Source: Streptomyces flavochromogenes
GTDB taxonomy: Bacteria; Actinomycetota; Actinomycetes; Streptomycetales; Streptomycetaceae
Reading direction: 5' to 3'
Length of the DNA: 64,000 bases
NCBI RefSeq assembly: GCF_000717595.1
Contig: NZ_JNZO01000019.1
Span: 1-64,000, forward strand
Shown: positions 1 through 7,768 of the stretch, piece after piece
Layout of the letters: every line of letters begins with the position of its first letter
How positions within the stretch are numbered: the first letter of the stretch is position 1
Program-made: the position numbers and the translations under genes
Notes under the pieces: generated by a model
What the model saw: the letters and a program-made list of their open reading frames with translations, nothing else
Databases searched by the model: none
What the model was told of the DNA's origin: nothing

Positions 1-198
1 CTGGCCGGGCGTCTGCTGATCCCGGTAGAGGTGCGCGAAGGCGTCCGGCTCGGGCTCCTCCTCGCCGGCCCGGGTCACCAGGTCGTCGACGCCGGGGGAA
101 TGGACGGGGGGCGCGGCGTCGCCGTACGGCCGGGGGGGGGGGCGCCGGAGCCGGACGCCTCCGCGCCCCCCTCCCGGAATAAGCAGACGCCCGGCCAG
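1..198. repeat. Inverted repeat at the murJ 5' end (arms 1-51 and 148-198)
   Basis: The reverse complement of 1-51 matches 148-198 at 45 of 51 bases, and 23 of 25 at the outermost ends. The right arm still encodes a degraded form of the left-arm protein (EPDASAPPSRNKQTPGQ against EPDAFAHLYRDQQTPGQ). Most differences are A or T changed to C, and a run of twelve G lies between the arms at 131-142. Inverting 1-198 restores a continuous murJ reading frame. A fold-back artefact at a contig end fits best; a small real inversion is the alternative. Confidence 0.75.
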
Positions 199-1884
199 GT
201 CCCCCCGCCCGCCCCGGAGCCGGACCCCATGCCCGCCCCCGCCCCCAAGAAGTCAGGCCGCGCCTCGGGGCTGCTCAAGTCCAGCGCGGTGATGGCCGCC
301 GGCACCCTGGTCTCCCGGCTCACCGGCTTCGTCCGCAGCCTGGTGATCACCGGTGCGCTCGGCGCCGCCCTGCTCGGTGACACCTTCACCATCGCCTACA
401 CCCTGCCGACGATGATCTACATCCTCACCGTCGGCGGCGGACTCAACTCGGTCTTCGTCCCGCAGCTCGTCCGCTCGATGAAGAACGACGAGGACGGCGG
501 CGAGGCCTACGCCAACCGCCTGCTCACCCTGGTGATGGTGGCGCTCGGCGCGATCGTGGTCCTGGCCGTCTTCGCGGCGCCACTGCTCATCCGGCTGATG
601 TCGAACACCATCGCCGACGATGCCGCGGCCAACAGCGTGGCCGTGACCTTCGCCCGCTACTGCCTGCCCACGATCTTCTTCATGGGCGTGCACGTGGTGA
701 TGGGTCAGATCCTCAACGCCCGCGGCAAGTTCGGCGCGATGATGTGGACCCCGGTCCTCAACAACATCGTCATGATCGTCACCTTCGGCCTGTTCATCTG
801 GGTCTACGGCACCTCCGCCGAGTCCCACATGGGTGTGCAGACCATTCCCGACGACGGCATCCGCCTGCTGGGCATCGGCACCCTGCTCGGACTCGTCGTC
901 CAGGCCCTGGCGATGATCCCGTACCTCCGGGAAACCGGCTTCCGCTTCCGGCCCCGCTTCGACTGGAAGGGTCACGGGCTCGGCAAGACGGTCAAGCTCG
1001 CCAAGTGGACCGTGCTCTTCGTCCTCGCCAACCAGGCGGGCGTCCTCGTCGTCACCCAGCTCGCCACGGCGGCCGGTGAGGAGTCCGGGAAGAACGGCGC
1101 CGGCTTCCTCGCCTACTCCAACGCCCAGCTGATCTGGGGCATGCCGCAGGCCATCATCACGGTCTCCGTCATGGCCGCGCTGCTGCCGCGGATCTCCCGC
1201 GCCGCCCACGACGACGACCCGGGCGCCGTCCGGGACGACATCTCCCAGGGGCTGCGCAACTCGGCCGTCGCCATCGTCCCGGTCTCGTTCGCCTTCCTGG
1301 CGCTCGGCGTCCCGATGTGCACCCTGCTGTACGCCTCCAGCGGCGTCGAGGCGGCCCAGGGCATGGGCTTCATCCTGATGGCCTTCGGCCTCGGTCTGAT
1401 CCCCTACTCCGTCCAGTACGTCGTGCTCCGGGGCTTCTACGCCTACGAGGACACCCGGACGCCCTTCTACAACACGGTCATCGTCGCCGCCGTCAACGCG
1501 GCAGCCTCCGCGATCTGTTACGTCGTCCTGCCCGCCCAGTGGGCCGTCGTCGGCATGGCCGCCTCGTACGGTCTCGCCTACGCCGTCGGTGTCGGCATCG
1601 CCTGGCGCCGCCTCCGCAAGCGGCTGGGCGGCGACCTGGACGGCACCCACGTGATGCGGACCTACGCCCGCCTGTGCATGGCCTCCGTGCCCGCCGCCAT
1701 CGTCTCCGGCGCCGTCGGCTTCGGCCTGCTGAAGCTCCTCGGCGAGGGGGCGTTGGGCTCGCTCGTCGCCCTGATCGTCGGCGGAGCGGTGCTCCTCGGT
1801 GTCTTCTTCGTGGCGGCCAAGCGCATGCGGATCACGGAGCTGAACACCCTGGTCGGGATGGTGCGCGGACGCCTGGGACGCTGA
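1..1884 (+). CDS. murJ: MurJ (MviN) lipid II flippase, 5' end rearranged or partial
   Basis: Polytopic inner-membrane flippase that moves the peptidoglycan precursor lipid II across the membrane. The body from about base 270 is intact: a conserved GLLKSSAVMAAGTLVSRLTGFVRS segment begins the first helix (quoted in part: AAGTLVSRLTGFVRS), followed by about 14 hydrophobic segments, and the protein ends VGMVRGRLGR. Streptomyces homologues carry a long Pro-rich cytoplasmic N-terminus. Here that part is disturbed: the reverse complement of bases 1-130 encodes the expected segment (GVDDLVTRAGEE, then EPDAFAHLYRDQQTPGQ), which joins in frame to base 199. The frame is open to base 1, so the GTG at 31 is not a credible start and the true start is probably outside the window. 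The next gene, a membrane pseudokinase, starts 118 bases downstream. Confidence 0.93.
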   Translation: MAGRLLIPVEVREGVRLGLLLAGPGHQVVDAGGMDGGRGVAVRPGGGAPEPDASAPPSRNKQTPGQVPPPAPEPDPMPAPAPKKSGRASGLLKSSAVMAAGTLVSRLTGFVRSLVITGALGAALLGDTFTIAYTLPTMIYILTVGGGLNSVFVPQLVRSMKNDEDGGEAYANRLLTLVMVALGAIVVLAVFAAPLLIRLMSNTIADDAAANSVAVTFARYCLPTIFFMGVHVVMGQILNARGKFGAMMWTPVLNNIVMIVTFGLFIWVYGTSAESHMGVQTIPDDGIRLLGIGTLLGLVVQALAMIPYLRETGFRFRPRFDWKGHGLGKTVKLAKWTVLFVLANQAGVLVVTQLATAAGEESGKNGAGFLAYSNAQLIWGMPQAIITVSVMAALLPRISRAAHDDDPGAVRDDISQGLRNSAVAIVPVSFAFLALGVPMCTLLYASSGVEAAQGMGFILMAFGLGLIPYSVQYVVLRGFYAYEDTRTPFYNTVIVAAVNAAASAICYVVLPAQWAVVGMAASYGLAYAVGVGIAWRRLRKRLGGDLDGTHVMRTYARLCMASVPAAIVSGAVGFGLLKLLGEGALGSLVALIVGGAVLLGVFFVAAKRMRITELNTLVGMVRGRLGR

Positions 1885-2002
1885 GCCGACAGGTCCCGCA
1901 CAACCATCGGGGGGAACCGCGTGTCGTGCATAGCGTCGGACTGTGGGCACAATTGGCTTGGCTGTTGGATGTGGCGCAACGGATGGGGAGGCAGGAACGA
2001 CG

Positions 2003-3691
2003 GTGGCGGAACGTAGCACGGCTGCCGTCGACGTGGCCGACAACAGCGGTGACGACCCGCTGACCGCCAAGGCGGAACCGGCCGCGACCGACGGGGTGGC
2101 GGACAAGAAGAAGACGGCGGAACAGCCCGCCGAGGCCACGGACAAGAAGGCGGTCGAACGACAGAGCGGCGAACAGCCCTCCATCACGGCTCCGGAACTG
2201 CACAGCGGCCACAAACTGGCCCGGCGCTACCGGCTGGAGGAGTGCGTCACCCGTCTGGACGGCTTCAGCAGCTGGCGTGCCGTCGACGAGAAGCTACGGC
2301 GTGCCGTCGGGGTGCACCTGCTGCCTGCCGATCACCCCAGAGCCCGTTCGGTCCTGGCCGCGGCCCGCTCCTCGGCCCTCCTCGGCGACCCCCGCTTCGT
2401 GCAGGTCCTCGACGCCGTCGAGGAGAACGACCTCGTGTACGTGGTGCACGAGTGGCTGCCCGACTCCACCGAACTGACCACGCTGCTCGCGGCCGGCCCA
2501 CTGGAGCCCCACGACGCCTACCAGCTCGTCAGCCAGGTCTCCCAGGCCATGGCCGCCGCCCACCGCGAAGGCCTCGCCCACCTCCGGCTCACGCCGAGCG
2601 CCGTCCTGCGCAGCTCCACCGGTCAGTACCGGATCCGCGGCCTGGCCGTGAACGCCGCCCTGCGCGGCATCACCGCCGAACGTCCGCAGCGCAGCGACAC
2701 CGAGGCCATCGGCGCGCTCCTGTACGCCGCGCTCACCCAGCGCTGGCCGTACGACAGTGACGCCTACGGGCTCTCCGGCCTGCCCAAGGGCGTCGGCCTG
2801 CTCCCGCCCGACCAGGTCCGCGCCGGTGTCCACCGGGGCCTCTCCGAGATCGCCATGCGCGCCCTGGCCAACGACGGGGCCACCGCCTCGCGTCAGGAGC
2901 CGCCCTGCACCACTCCGGACGAGCTGGCCAAGGCCGTGGCCGCCATGCCCCGTGTGAAGCCCCCGGAGCCCGAGTTCACCGCTCCGCCCGAGTACCAGCG
3001 CACGACGTACCAGCAGGGCACGTACGGGCGTCCCCAGGCCCATCCCGCGGTCACCCAGCCGGTGGTCGTCCCGCCGCCTCCGCTGCAGAGCCGTACCGGC
3101 AAGGCGCTCAAGTGGGCCGTCTCGGCCCTCCTGATCGCCGCCCTGGGCCTCGGCAGCTGGCAGATCGCGGACCGGCTCCTCGCGCCGGACTCCGAGCAGA
3201 AGGAAACTCCGGTCCCGTCGCCGACGGTCGACGAGAAGCCCGCGCCTCTCAAGCCGATCACCATCAAGTCGGCCCGCGACTTCGACCCGCTGGGGAACGG
3301 CTCCGAGAAGCCCCAGGCCATAGACCTCGCCTACGACGGCGATCCCAGTACGTCCTGGTACACCGAGAACTACTACGGCTCCGACTTCGCCAATCTGAAG
3401 ACCGGCGTGGGCCTCGTGCTCGACCTGGGCAAGGCACAGCAGATCAGCGAGGTCGACCTGTCGTTCGTGGGCAACACCTCGGTGGAACTGCGCACGGCGC
3501 CGTCCGACGCGACGTCGGAGCCGTCCCGGCCCGACGCGTACACGACCCAGGCGTCCGGCGACGGCAGCCAGGTGGCGCTGAAGCTCACCAAGCCCGTCAC
3601 GACCCGCTACGTTCTCGTGTGGCTGACGCAACTGCCCTCCAACGACGGGGGCTACCGAGGCAAGCTGAGCGAAGTCAAGATCATGGGCTGA
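2003..3691 (+). CDS. Membrane-anchored protein kinase-like protein (pseudokinase) next to murJ
   Basis: About 562 residues from the GTG at 2003, preceded by GGGGAGGCAGG; an in-frame GTG at 1943 is less likely because it has no clear ribosome binding site. Order: an acidic Ala-rich N-terminus, a kinase-fold domain (from HKLARRYRLEECVTRLDGFS), a Pro-rich linker, one membrane helix (near WAVSALLIAALGLGSW), and an extracytoplasmic C-terminal domain with a discoidin-like pattern (AIDLAYDGDPSTSWYTENYY). The catalytic HRD loop and DFG are not evident: the HRD position reads LAHLRLTPSAVL. It is therefore probably a pseudokinase. Actinobacterial MurJ is known to work with such a domain, fused to it in Mycobacterium and recruiting an FHA protein. 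An equivalent role in gating lipid II export here is inference; fhaA lies 43 kb away. Confidence 0.85.
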   Translation: MAERSTAAVDVADNSGDDPLTAKAEPAATDGVADKKKTAEQPAEATDKKAVERQSGEQPSITAPELHSGHKLARRYRLEECVTRLDGFSSWRAVDEKLRRAVGVHLLPADHPRARSVLAAARSSALLGDPRFVQVLDAVEENDLVYVVHEWLPDSTELTTLLAAGPLEPHDAYQLVSQVSQAMAAAHREGLAHLRLTPSAVLRSSTGQYRIRGLAVNAALRGITAERPQRSDTEAIGALLYAALTQRWPYDSDAYGLSGLPKGVGLLPPDQVRAGVHRGLSEIAMRALANDGATASRQEPPCTTPDELAKAVAAMPRVKPPEPEFTAPPEYQRTTYQQGTYGRPQAHPAVTQPVVVPPPPLQSRTGKALKWAVSALLIAALGLGSWQIADRLLAPDSEQKETPVPSPTVDEKPAPLKPITIKSARDFDPLGNGSEKPQAIDLAYDGDPSTSWYTENYYGSDFANLKTGVGLVLDLGKAQQISEVDLSFVGNTSVELRTAPSDATSEPSRPDAYTTQASGDGSQVALKLTKPVTTRYVLVWLTQLPSNDGGYRGKLSEVKIMG

Positions 3692-3716
3692 CGACCGCAG
3701 GGGAGGGGGCTCACCG

Positions 3717-4421
3717 TTGGACCGACCGATAGACGACGCCACGGACGACCAGGAACTCCTGGCTCGTCATGTCGCCGGCGATCCCGACGCCTTCGGTGAG
3801 CTCGTACGGCGCCACCGCGACCGGCTCTGGGCGGTGGCCCTGCGCACCCTGGGGGACCGCGAGGAGGCCGCTGACGCCGTCCAGGACGCCCTTCTGTCGG
3901 CCTTCCGGGCCGCCCATACCTTCCGCGGCCAGTCGGCCGTCACAACGTGGCTCCACCGCATCACGGTGAACGCCTGCCTCGACCGCCTCCGCAAGACGGC
4001 CTCGCGCAGGACCTCACCCGTCGACGACAACGACCGCTTCGAGCAGCTCCTCGAGCCCCACGAATCCGCCGAGGCCCCCGTGGAGCGGCAGGACGTCCAC
4101 CGTGAAGTCCTCGCCGCACTGGCCTCGATCCCCGCCGATCAGCGCGCCGCCCTCGTCCTGGTCGACATGCAGGGATACCCGGTCGCGGAGGCGGCCCGTA
4201 TCCTCGGCGTTCCCACCGGCACGGTGAAGAGCCGCTGCGCGCGCGGGCGGGCACGGCTGCTTCCGATGGTCACTCATCTGCGCGTCGACACCGTGGGTAA
4301 CGAAGCCCCTGATGGGGGAAGGAACCGGACGCCGGGGACATCCGTCCCACCGGTGCCGGGGCCGACGGACACCGGACCGACTGATCCAGCTGCTGTGAAG
4401 GGCGGAGGTGGGCGCACGTGA
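3717..4421 (+). CDS. sigM: ECF RNA polymerase sigma factor, SigM/SigT type
   Basis: Group 4 (ECF) sigma factor of 234 residues. Region 2 includes FGELVRRHRDRLWAVALRTL and DAVQDALLSAFRAAHTFRG. Region 4 includes LASIPADQRAALVLVDMQGY and the helix-turn-helix AEAARILGVPTGTVKSRCARG. The start is a TTG at 3717, eight bases after GGGAGGGGG. The stop overlaps the GTG start of the anti-sigma gene by four bases, so the two are probably translationally coupled. In this Streptomyces locus the gene has been called sigT and is linked to nitrogen stress; the mycobacterial counterpart beside trxBA is sigM. The name is therefore tentative while the family call is firm. The last 40 residues, after region 4, are Gly/Pro-rich and probably unstructured. 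Confidence 0.92.
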   Translation: MDRPIDDATDDQELLARHVAGDPDAFGELVRRHRDRLWAVALRTLGDREEAADAVQDALLSAFRAAHTFRGQSAVTTWLHRITVNACLDRLRKTASRRTSPVDDNDRFEQLLEPHESAEAPVERQDVHREVLAALASIPADQRAALVLVDMQGYPVAEAARILGVPTGTVKSRCARGRARLLPMVTHLRVDTVGNEAPDGGRNRTPGTSVPPVPGPTDTGPTDPAAVKGGGGRT

Positions 4422-5377
4422 CTTCCACGGCCGGCAGGGCCAACACCACACAGCACCCGGACGTCTCGGAAATCTCCGATCTGACCGAGGGGCTCCTCTC
4501 ACCGACCCGCTCGGCCGCCGTCCGCCGGCACCTGGACGGCTGCCCCCTCTGCGCGGACGTACGGACCTCCCTGGAGGAGATCCGGGGACTGCTCGGCACC
4601 CTTCCCGGGCCGCCCCGCATGCCCGCGGAGATCGCCGGACGGATCGATGCCGCCCTCGCCGCCGAAGCCCTCCTCAACGCCACCACGCCGGAGAGCGACA
4701 CCCCCGTTTCACGTGAAACGTCACCCGCCACCGCCGGAGCGGCTCCCGCGGACTCGCCCGCCCCGGTCACGGACCGCCCCGCGGACCGCGCCACGGACCG
4801 CCCCGCCGGTCGCTCCGGTGCCGCCACCGGCCCCGGGCGGGCCGGGAAGCCCCGCCGCCGCATCGCCCTGTTCTCGACCCTCGGCGCCGCCTTCGGTGCC
4901 GTGGTCCTCGGCACGAGCCTCTACCTCAGCCAGGCCGGCAACATCACCGCCGGCGGTGAGGCGGGCGACACCAAGAAGGCCGACACCGTCGCCGGGGCGG
5001 CCCTGAGCCCCTTCTCCGGCTCCCCGGTCGAGGACCGGGTCCACGCGCTCCTGGCCGAGGATGATTCCACCGGGACACCCCGTGGAATCGGACCGGAGTC
5101 GATGTCCGCCGAGGCCGAGACCAAGGCCCCCCAGCGGAACAGGGACAGCGTGGTCCCCGGCTGTGTCCTGGCCGGCACCGGCCGCTCCGACGCGGTCCTG
5201 GAACACGAGCGGGGCGAATACCAGGGGAAGCCCGCCTATCTGCTGGTCCTCACCGACCCCGCGGACAGCAAGCGGGTCCAGGCCTATGTGGTCGACGCCT
5301 CCTGCGCGGAGGGGTCCACCGGGAGCGGAAGCGCGGACGCTGATCTGCTGTTCAGCGAGACATACCCCCGCTCCTGA
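4418..5377 (+). CDS. Zinc-binding membrane anti-sigma factor (RsmA/RstA type)
   Basis: 319 residues. The N-terminus has the zinc anti-sigma signature HxxxCxxC (HLDGCPLC), followed by a Pro/Ala/Arg-rich linker, one membrane helix (near [20 protein letters not shown]) and an extracytoplasmic domain ending in [10 protein letters not shown]. The GTG start overlaps the sigma-factor stop (GTGA), which is the usual arrangement for a sigma/anti-sigma pair kept at fixed stoichiometry. It presumably holds the sigma factor at the membrane until a signal triggers release or proteolysis; the signal cannot be read from the sequence. A perfect parS site lies inside the gene at 4706-4719, in the linker-coding region. 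Confidence 0.85.
   Translation: MTSTAGRANTTQHPDVSEISDLTEGLLSPTRSAAVRRHLDGCPLCADVRTSLEEIRGLLGTLPGPPRMPAEIAGRIDAALAAEALLNATTPESDTPVSRETSPATAGAAPADSPAPVTDRPADRATDRPAGRSGAATGPGRAGKPRRRIALFSTLGAAFGAVVLGTSLYLSQAGNITAGGEAGDTKKADTVAGAALSPFSGSPVEDRVHALLAEDDSTGTPRGIGPESMSAEAETKAPQRNRDSVVPGCVLAGTGRSDAVLEHERGEYQGKPAYLLVLTDPADSKRVQAYVVDASCAEGSTGSGSADADLLFSETYPRS
4706..4719. other. parS centromere site 1 (inside the anti-sigma gene)
   Basis: Perfect 14-base palindrome GTTTCACGTGAAAC, the actinobacterial parS core bound by ParB. It encodes VSRET within the linker of the anti-sigma factor, so it is constrained as both protein and DNA. Confidence 0.95.
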
Positions 5378-5417
5378 CCTCTCTCCCCGTCCCACGGCGG
5401 TGCCGCGCGGCAGTTTC

Positions 5418-5444
5418 GGGAATGTACGCCCCTTAGGATCCGTT
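5418..5444 (+). promoter_or_regulatory. SigR-type promoter of trxBA
   Basis: GGGAAT at 5418-5423, then 18 bases, then GTT at 5442-5444. This matches the GGAAT-N18-GTT consensus of the disulfide-stress sigma factor SigR, which is known to drive trxBA in Streptomyces. It lies about 72 bases upstream of the trxB start. Confidence 0.8.
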
Positions 5445-5516
5445 GGGTGGGGTGAGAGTGACCGAGACAACCGCCCCCGTAGGCAGTGCCAGTCTGCAGA
5501 GACGAGGAAGAAACCC

Positions 5517-6482
5517 GTGAGCGACGTCCGTAACGTGATCATTATCGGCTCCGGGCCCGCGGGTTACACCGCTGCGCTCTACACCGCCCGAGCGTCGCTG
5601 AACCCCCTGGTCTTCGAAGGTGCCGTCACCGCCGGTGGCGCGCTCATGAACACGACCGAGGTCGAGAACTTCCCCGGCTTCCGCGACGGCATCATGGGCC
5701 CCGACCTGATGGACAACATGCGGGCCCAGGCCGAGCGCTTCGGCGCCGAGCTCGTCCCCGACGACATCATCTCCGTGGACCTGTCCGGTGAGATCAAGAC
5801 CGTCACCGACACCGCCGGCACCGTGCACCGCGCCAAGGCCGTCATCGTCACCACCGGCTCGCAGCACCGCAAGCTCGGCCTCCCGAACGAGGACGCTCTC
5901 TCCGGCCGCGGTGTCTCCTGGTGCGCCACCTGCGACGGGTTCTTCTTCAAGGACCAGGACATCGCCGTCGTCGGCGGCGGCGACACCGCGATCGAGGAGG
6001 CCACCTTCCTCTCGCGCTTCGCCAAGACGGTCACCATCGTCCACCGCCGGGACAGCCTGCGTGCCTCGAAGGCCATGCAGGAGCGCGCCTTCGCCGACCC
6101 GAAGATCTCCTTCGCCTGGGACAGCGAGGTCACCGAGATCCACGGTGAGCAGAAGCTCAGCGGCCTGACCCTGCGCGACACGAAGACCGGCGAGACCCGC
6201 CAGCTGCCCGTCACCGGCCTCTTCATCGCCGTGGGCCACGACCCGCGGACCGAGCTCTTCAAGGGCCAGCTGGACCTTGACGAGGAGGGCTACCTCAAGG
6301 TCGCCGCCCCGTCGACGCGCACCAACCTCACCGGTGTCTTCGCCGCCGGCGACGTCGTCGACCACACCTACCGTCAGGCCATCACGGCCGCCGGCACCGG
6401 CTGCTCCGCCGCGCTCGACGCCGAGCGCTTCCTGGCCGCCCTCGCCGACAGCGAGAAGCTGGCCGAGACCCCCGCGGTCTGA
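5517..6482 (+). CDS. trxB: Thioredoxin-disulfide reductase
   Basis: Cytoplasmic NADPH-dependent flavoenzyme of 321 residues that reduces thioredoxin. Visible: FAD-binding [15 protein letters not shown] near residue 10, redox-active CATC ([10 protein letters not shown]), NADPH-binding [10 protein letters not shown], and the second FAD motif [14 protein letters not shown] near the C-terminus. The GTG start at 5517 follows GAGGAAG; the longer open frame back to 5061 overlaps the anti-sigma gene and is not used. trxA follows 46 bases downstream, so the two form one operon. The promoter at 5418-5444 fits SigR control under thiol stress. Confidence 0.96.
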   Translation: MSDVRNVIIIGSGPAGYTAALYTARASLNPLVFEGAVTAGGALMNTTEVENFPGFRDGIMGPDLMDNMRAQAERFGAELVPDDIISVDLSGEIKTVTDTAGTVHRAKAVIVTTGSQHRKLGLPNEDALSGRGVSWCATCDGFFFKDQDIAVVGGGDTAIEEATFLSRFAKTVTIVHRRDSLRASKAMQERAFADPKISFAWDSEVTEIHGEQKLSGLTLRDTKTGETRQLPVTGLFIAVGHDPRTELFKGQLDLDEEGYLKVAAPSTRTNLTGVFAAGDVVDHTYRQAITAAGTGCSAALDAERFLAALADSEKLAETPAV

Positions 6483-6528
6483 CCCCGTCTCTCCTCACCC
6501 CACACCCCGCGAGATCAAGGAGGCCGCT

Positions 6529-6861
6529 GTGGCCCTGAAGACTGTGACCGACGCTTCCTTCGAAGAGGACGTCCTCAAGAGCGACAAGCCTGTCCTGGTG
6601 GACTTCTGGGCCGAGTGGTGCGGCCCGTGCCGCCAGATCGCCCCGTCGCTGGAGGCCATCGCGGCCGAGCACGGCGAGATCGAGATCGTGAAGCTCAACA
6701 TCGACCAGAACCCGGCCACGGCTGCCAAGTACGGCGTCATGTCCATCCCGACGCTGAACGTCTACCAGGGCGGCGAGGTCGTGAAGACGATCGTCGGTGC
6801 CAAGCCGAAGGCCGCCATCCTGCGCGACCTCGAGGGCTTCGTCGAGCCGACCAAGGCCTGA
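6529..6861 (+). CDS. trxA: Thioredoxin
   Basis: 110 residues, standard thioredoxin length, with the active site [13 protein letters not shown] and the cis-Pro loop [12 protein letters not shown]. General disulfide reductase recycled by TrxB. The GTG start at 6529 follows AAGGAGG. It is the last gene of the trxBA operon and ends at two parS sites and a strong terminator hairpin shared with the convergent acetyltransferase gene. Confidence 0.96.
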   Translation: MALKTVTDASFEEDVLKSDKPVLVDFWAEWCGPCRQIAPSLEAIAAEHGEIEIVKLNIDQNPATAAKYGVMSIPTLNVYQGGEVVKTIVGAKPKAAILRDLEGFVEPTKA

Positions 6862-6874
6862 TGCTTCCGCTTCT

Positions 6875-6888
6875 GTTTCACGTGAAAC
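6875..6888. other. parS centromere site 2
   Basis: Perfect GTTTCACGTGAAAC just after trxA. It sits inside a larger inverted repeat (CTTCTGTTTCACG against CGTGAAACAGAAG, 6870-6902), so the site can also form a hairpin. Confidence 0.95.
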
Positions 6889-6905
6889 CGTGAAACAGAA
6901 GCTTC

Positions 6906-6919
6906 GTTTCACGTGAAAC
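6906..6919. other. parS centromere site 3
   Basis: Perfect GTTTCACGTGAAAC, 17 bases after site 2 and within the longer palindrome CTTCGTTTCACGTGAAACGAAG. The two sites form a close tandem pair. Confidence 0.95.
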
Positions 6920-6923
6920 GAAG

Positions 6924-6955
6924 AACGGCCCGCCCCCGGAAGGGGGCGGGCCGTT
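6924..6955. terminator. Bidirectional terminator between trxA and the GNAT gene
   Basis: Perfect 14-base-pair stem AACGGCCCGCCCCC / GGGGGCGGGCCGTT with a GGAA loop, between convergent genes. No T-run, as is usual in Streptomyces. Confidence 0.85.
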
Positions 6956-6991
6956 CTCGTGTCCCGAGCGGGCCGTCTTCGTGGACCGAAG

Positions 6992-7609
6992 CTACAGAGG
7001 GCGCAGAACGGGTTCCTTCTGGACCGCGCCGAGGAGCCGGTCGAGCGCCATCTCGACATCCTCCTTCCAGGAGAGCGTCGTCCGGAGTTCCAGCCGCAGC
7101 CGGGGGAAGGCCGGATGCGGCCGCACCGTCTTGAAGCCCACCGCCAGCAGATGATCGGCCGGCAGCACACAGGCCGGCTCCTTCCACCGGGCGTCCCCAA
7201 ACGCCTCGATAGCCTTGAAGCCCCTCCGCAGCAGGTCCTTGGCCACGGTCTGTACGACCATCCGGCCGAGGCCCTGCCCCTGGTAGCCGGGCATGATCCA
7301 GGCCGTCATCAACTGCGCGGCATCGGCCGCCACCGGGCTGGTGGGGAAGGCGATGGAACGCGGCACATAGGCCGGGGGAGCGTAGAGGACGTAGCCGACC
7401 GGTACCTCGTCGACATAGACCACCCGGCCGCAGGAGCCCCACTCCAGGAGAACCCCCGAGATCCAGGCCTCCTTCTCCAGCTCCGAACGCCCTGCCTTCA
7501 CCGCGGCTTCTCCGCTGACCGGGTCGAGCTCCCAGAAGACGCAGGAGCGACACCGCTTGGGCAGATCCGGAAGGTTGTCCAGCGTGAGCGGTACGAGCCG
7601 ACGCCCCAC
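6992..7609 (-). CDS. GNAT-family N-acetyltransferase
   Basis: 205 residues. The acetyl-CoA binding motif is PGYQGQGLGRMVVQ (about residues 115-128). The N-terminus has CRSCVFWELDP, a Cys pair typical of this conserved Streptomyces protein next to parB. The substrate is not known. The gene is separated from parB by a terminator hairpin (7701-7743), so it is probably transcribed alone. Confidence 0.85.
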   Translation of the reverse strand: MGRRLVPLTLDNLPDLPKRCRSCVFWELDPVSGEAAVKAGRSELEKEAWISGVLLEWGSCGRVVYVDEVPVGYVLYAPPAYVPRSIAFPTSPVAADAAQLMTAWIMPGYQGQGLGRMVVQTVAKDLLRRGFKAIEAFGDARWKEPACVLPADHLLAVGFKTVRPHPAFPRLRLELRTTLSWKEDVEMALDRLLGAVQKEPVLRPL

Positions 7610-7700
7610 GGCCGCGCCTCACTTCCCTCGCGATCGAGCACGGATACGCCTCCCGGAATCGTATCGATCGGTTGATCGGGACGACACCGCTCATAGGCAA

Positions 7701-7743
7701 AGGGCGGGCCGTGTTCCGGTGAAACCGGCGCACGGCCCGCCCT
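7701..7743 (-). terminator. Terminator downstream of parAB
   Basis: Perfect 13-base-pair stem AGGGCGGGCCGTG / CACGGCCCGCCCT around a 17-base loop, 26 bases past the parB stop. The loop itself carries an inner CCGG / CCGG pairing. Confidence 0.8.
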
Positions 7744-7768
7744 CAGCGGCCTTGGAGAGCGGAAGGTG

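Noticed and set aside
131..142. Run of twelve G as a possible phase-variable tract
   Set aside because: It lies inside the decayed fold-back at the window end, where low-quality base calls are the simpler cause.
253..2214. Long reverse-strand open frame of 653 codons across murJ
   Set aside because: Its composition (Asp/Gly/His/Arg-rich, no family motif) is the usual antisense shadow of a high-GC gene, and MurJ on the other strand is clear.
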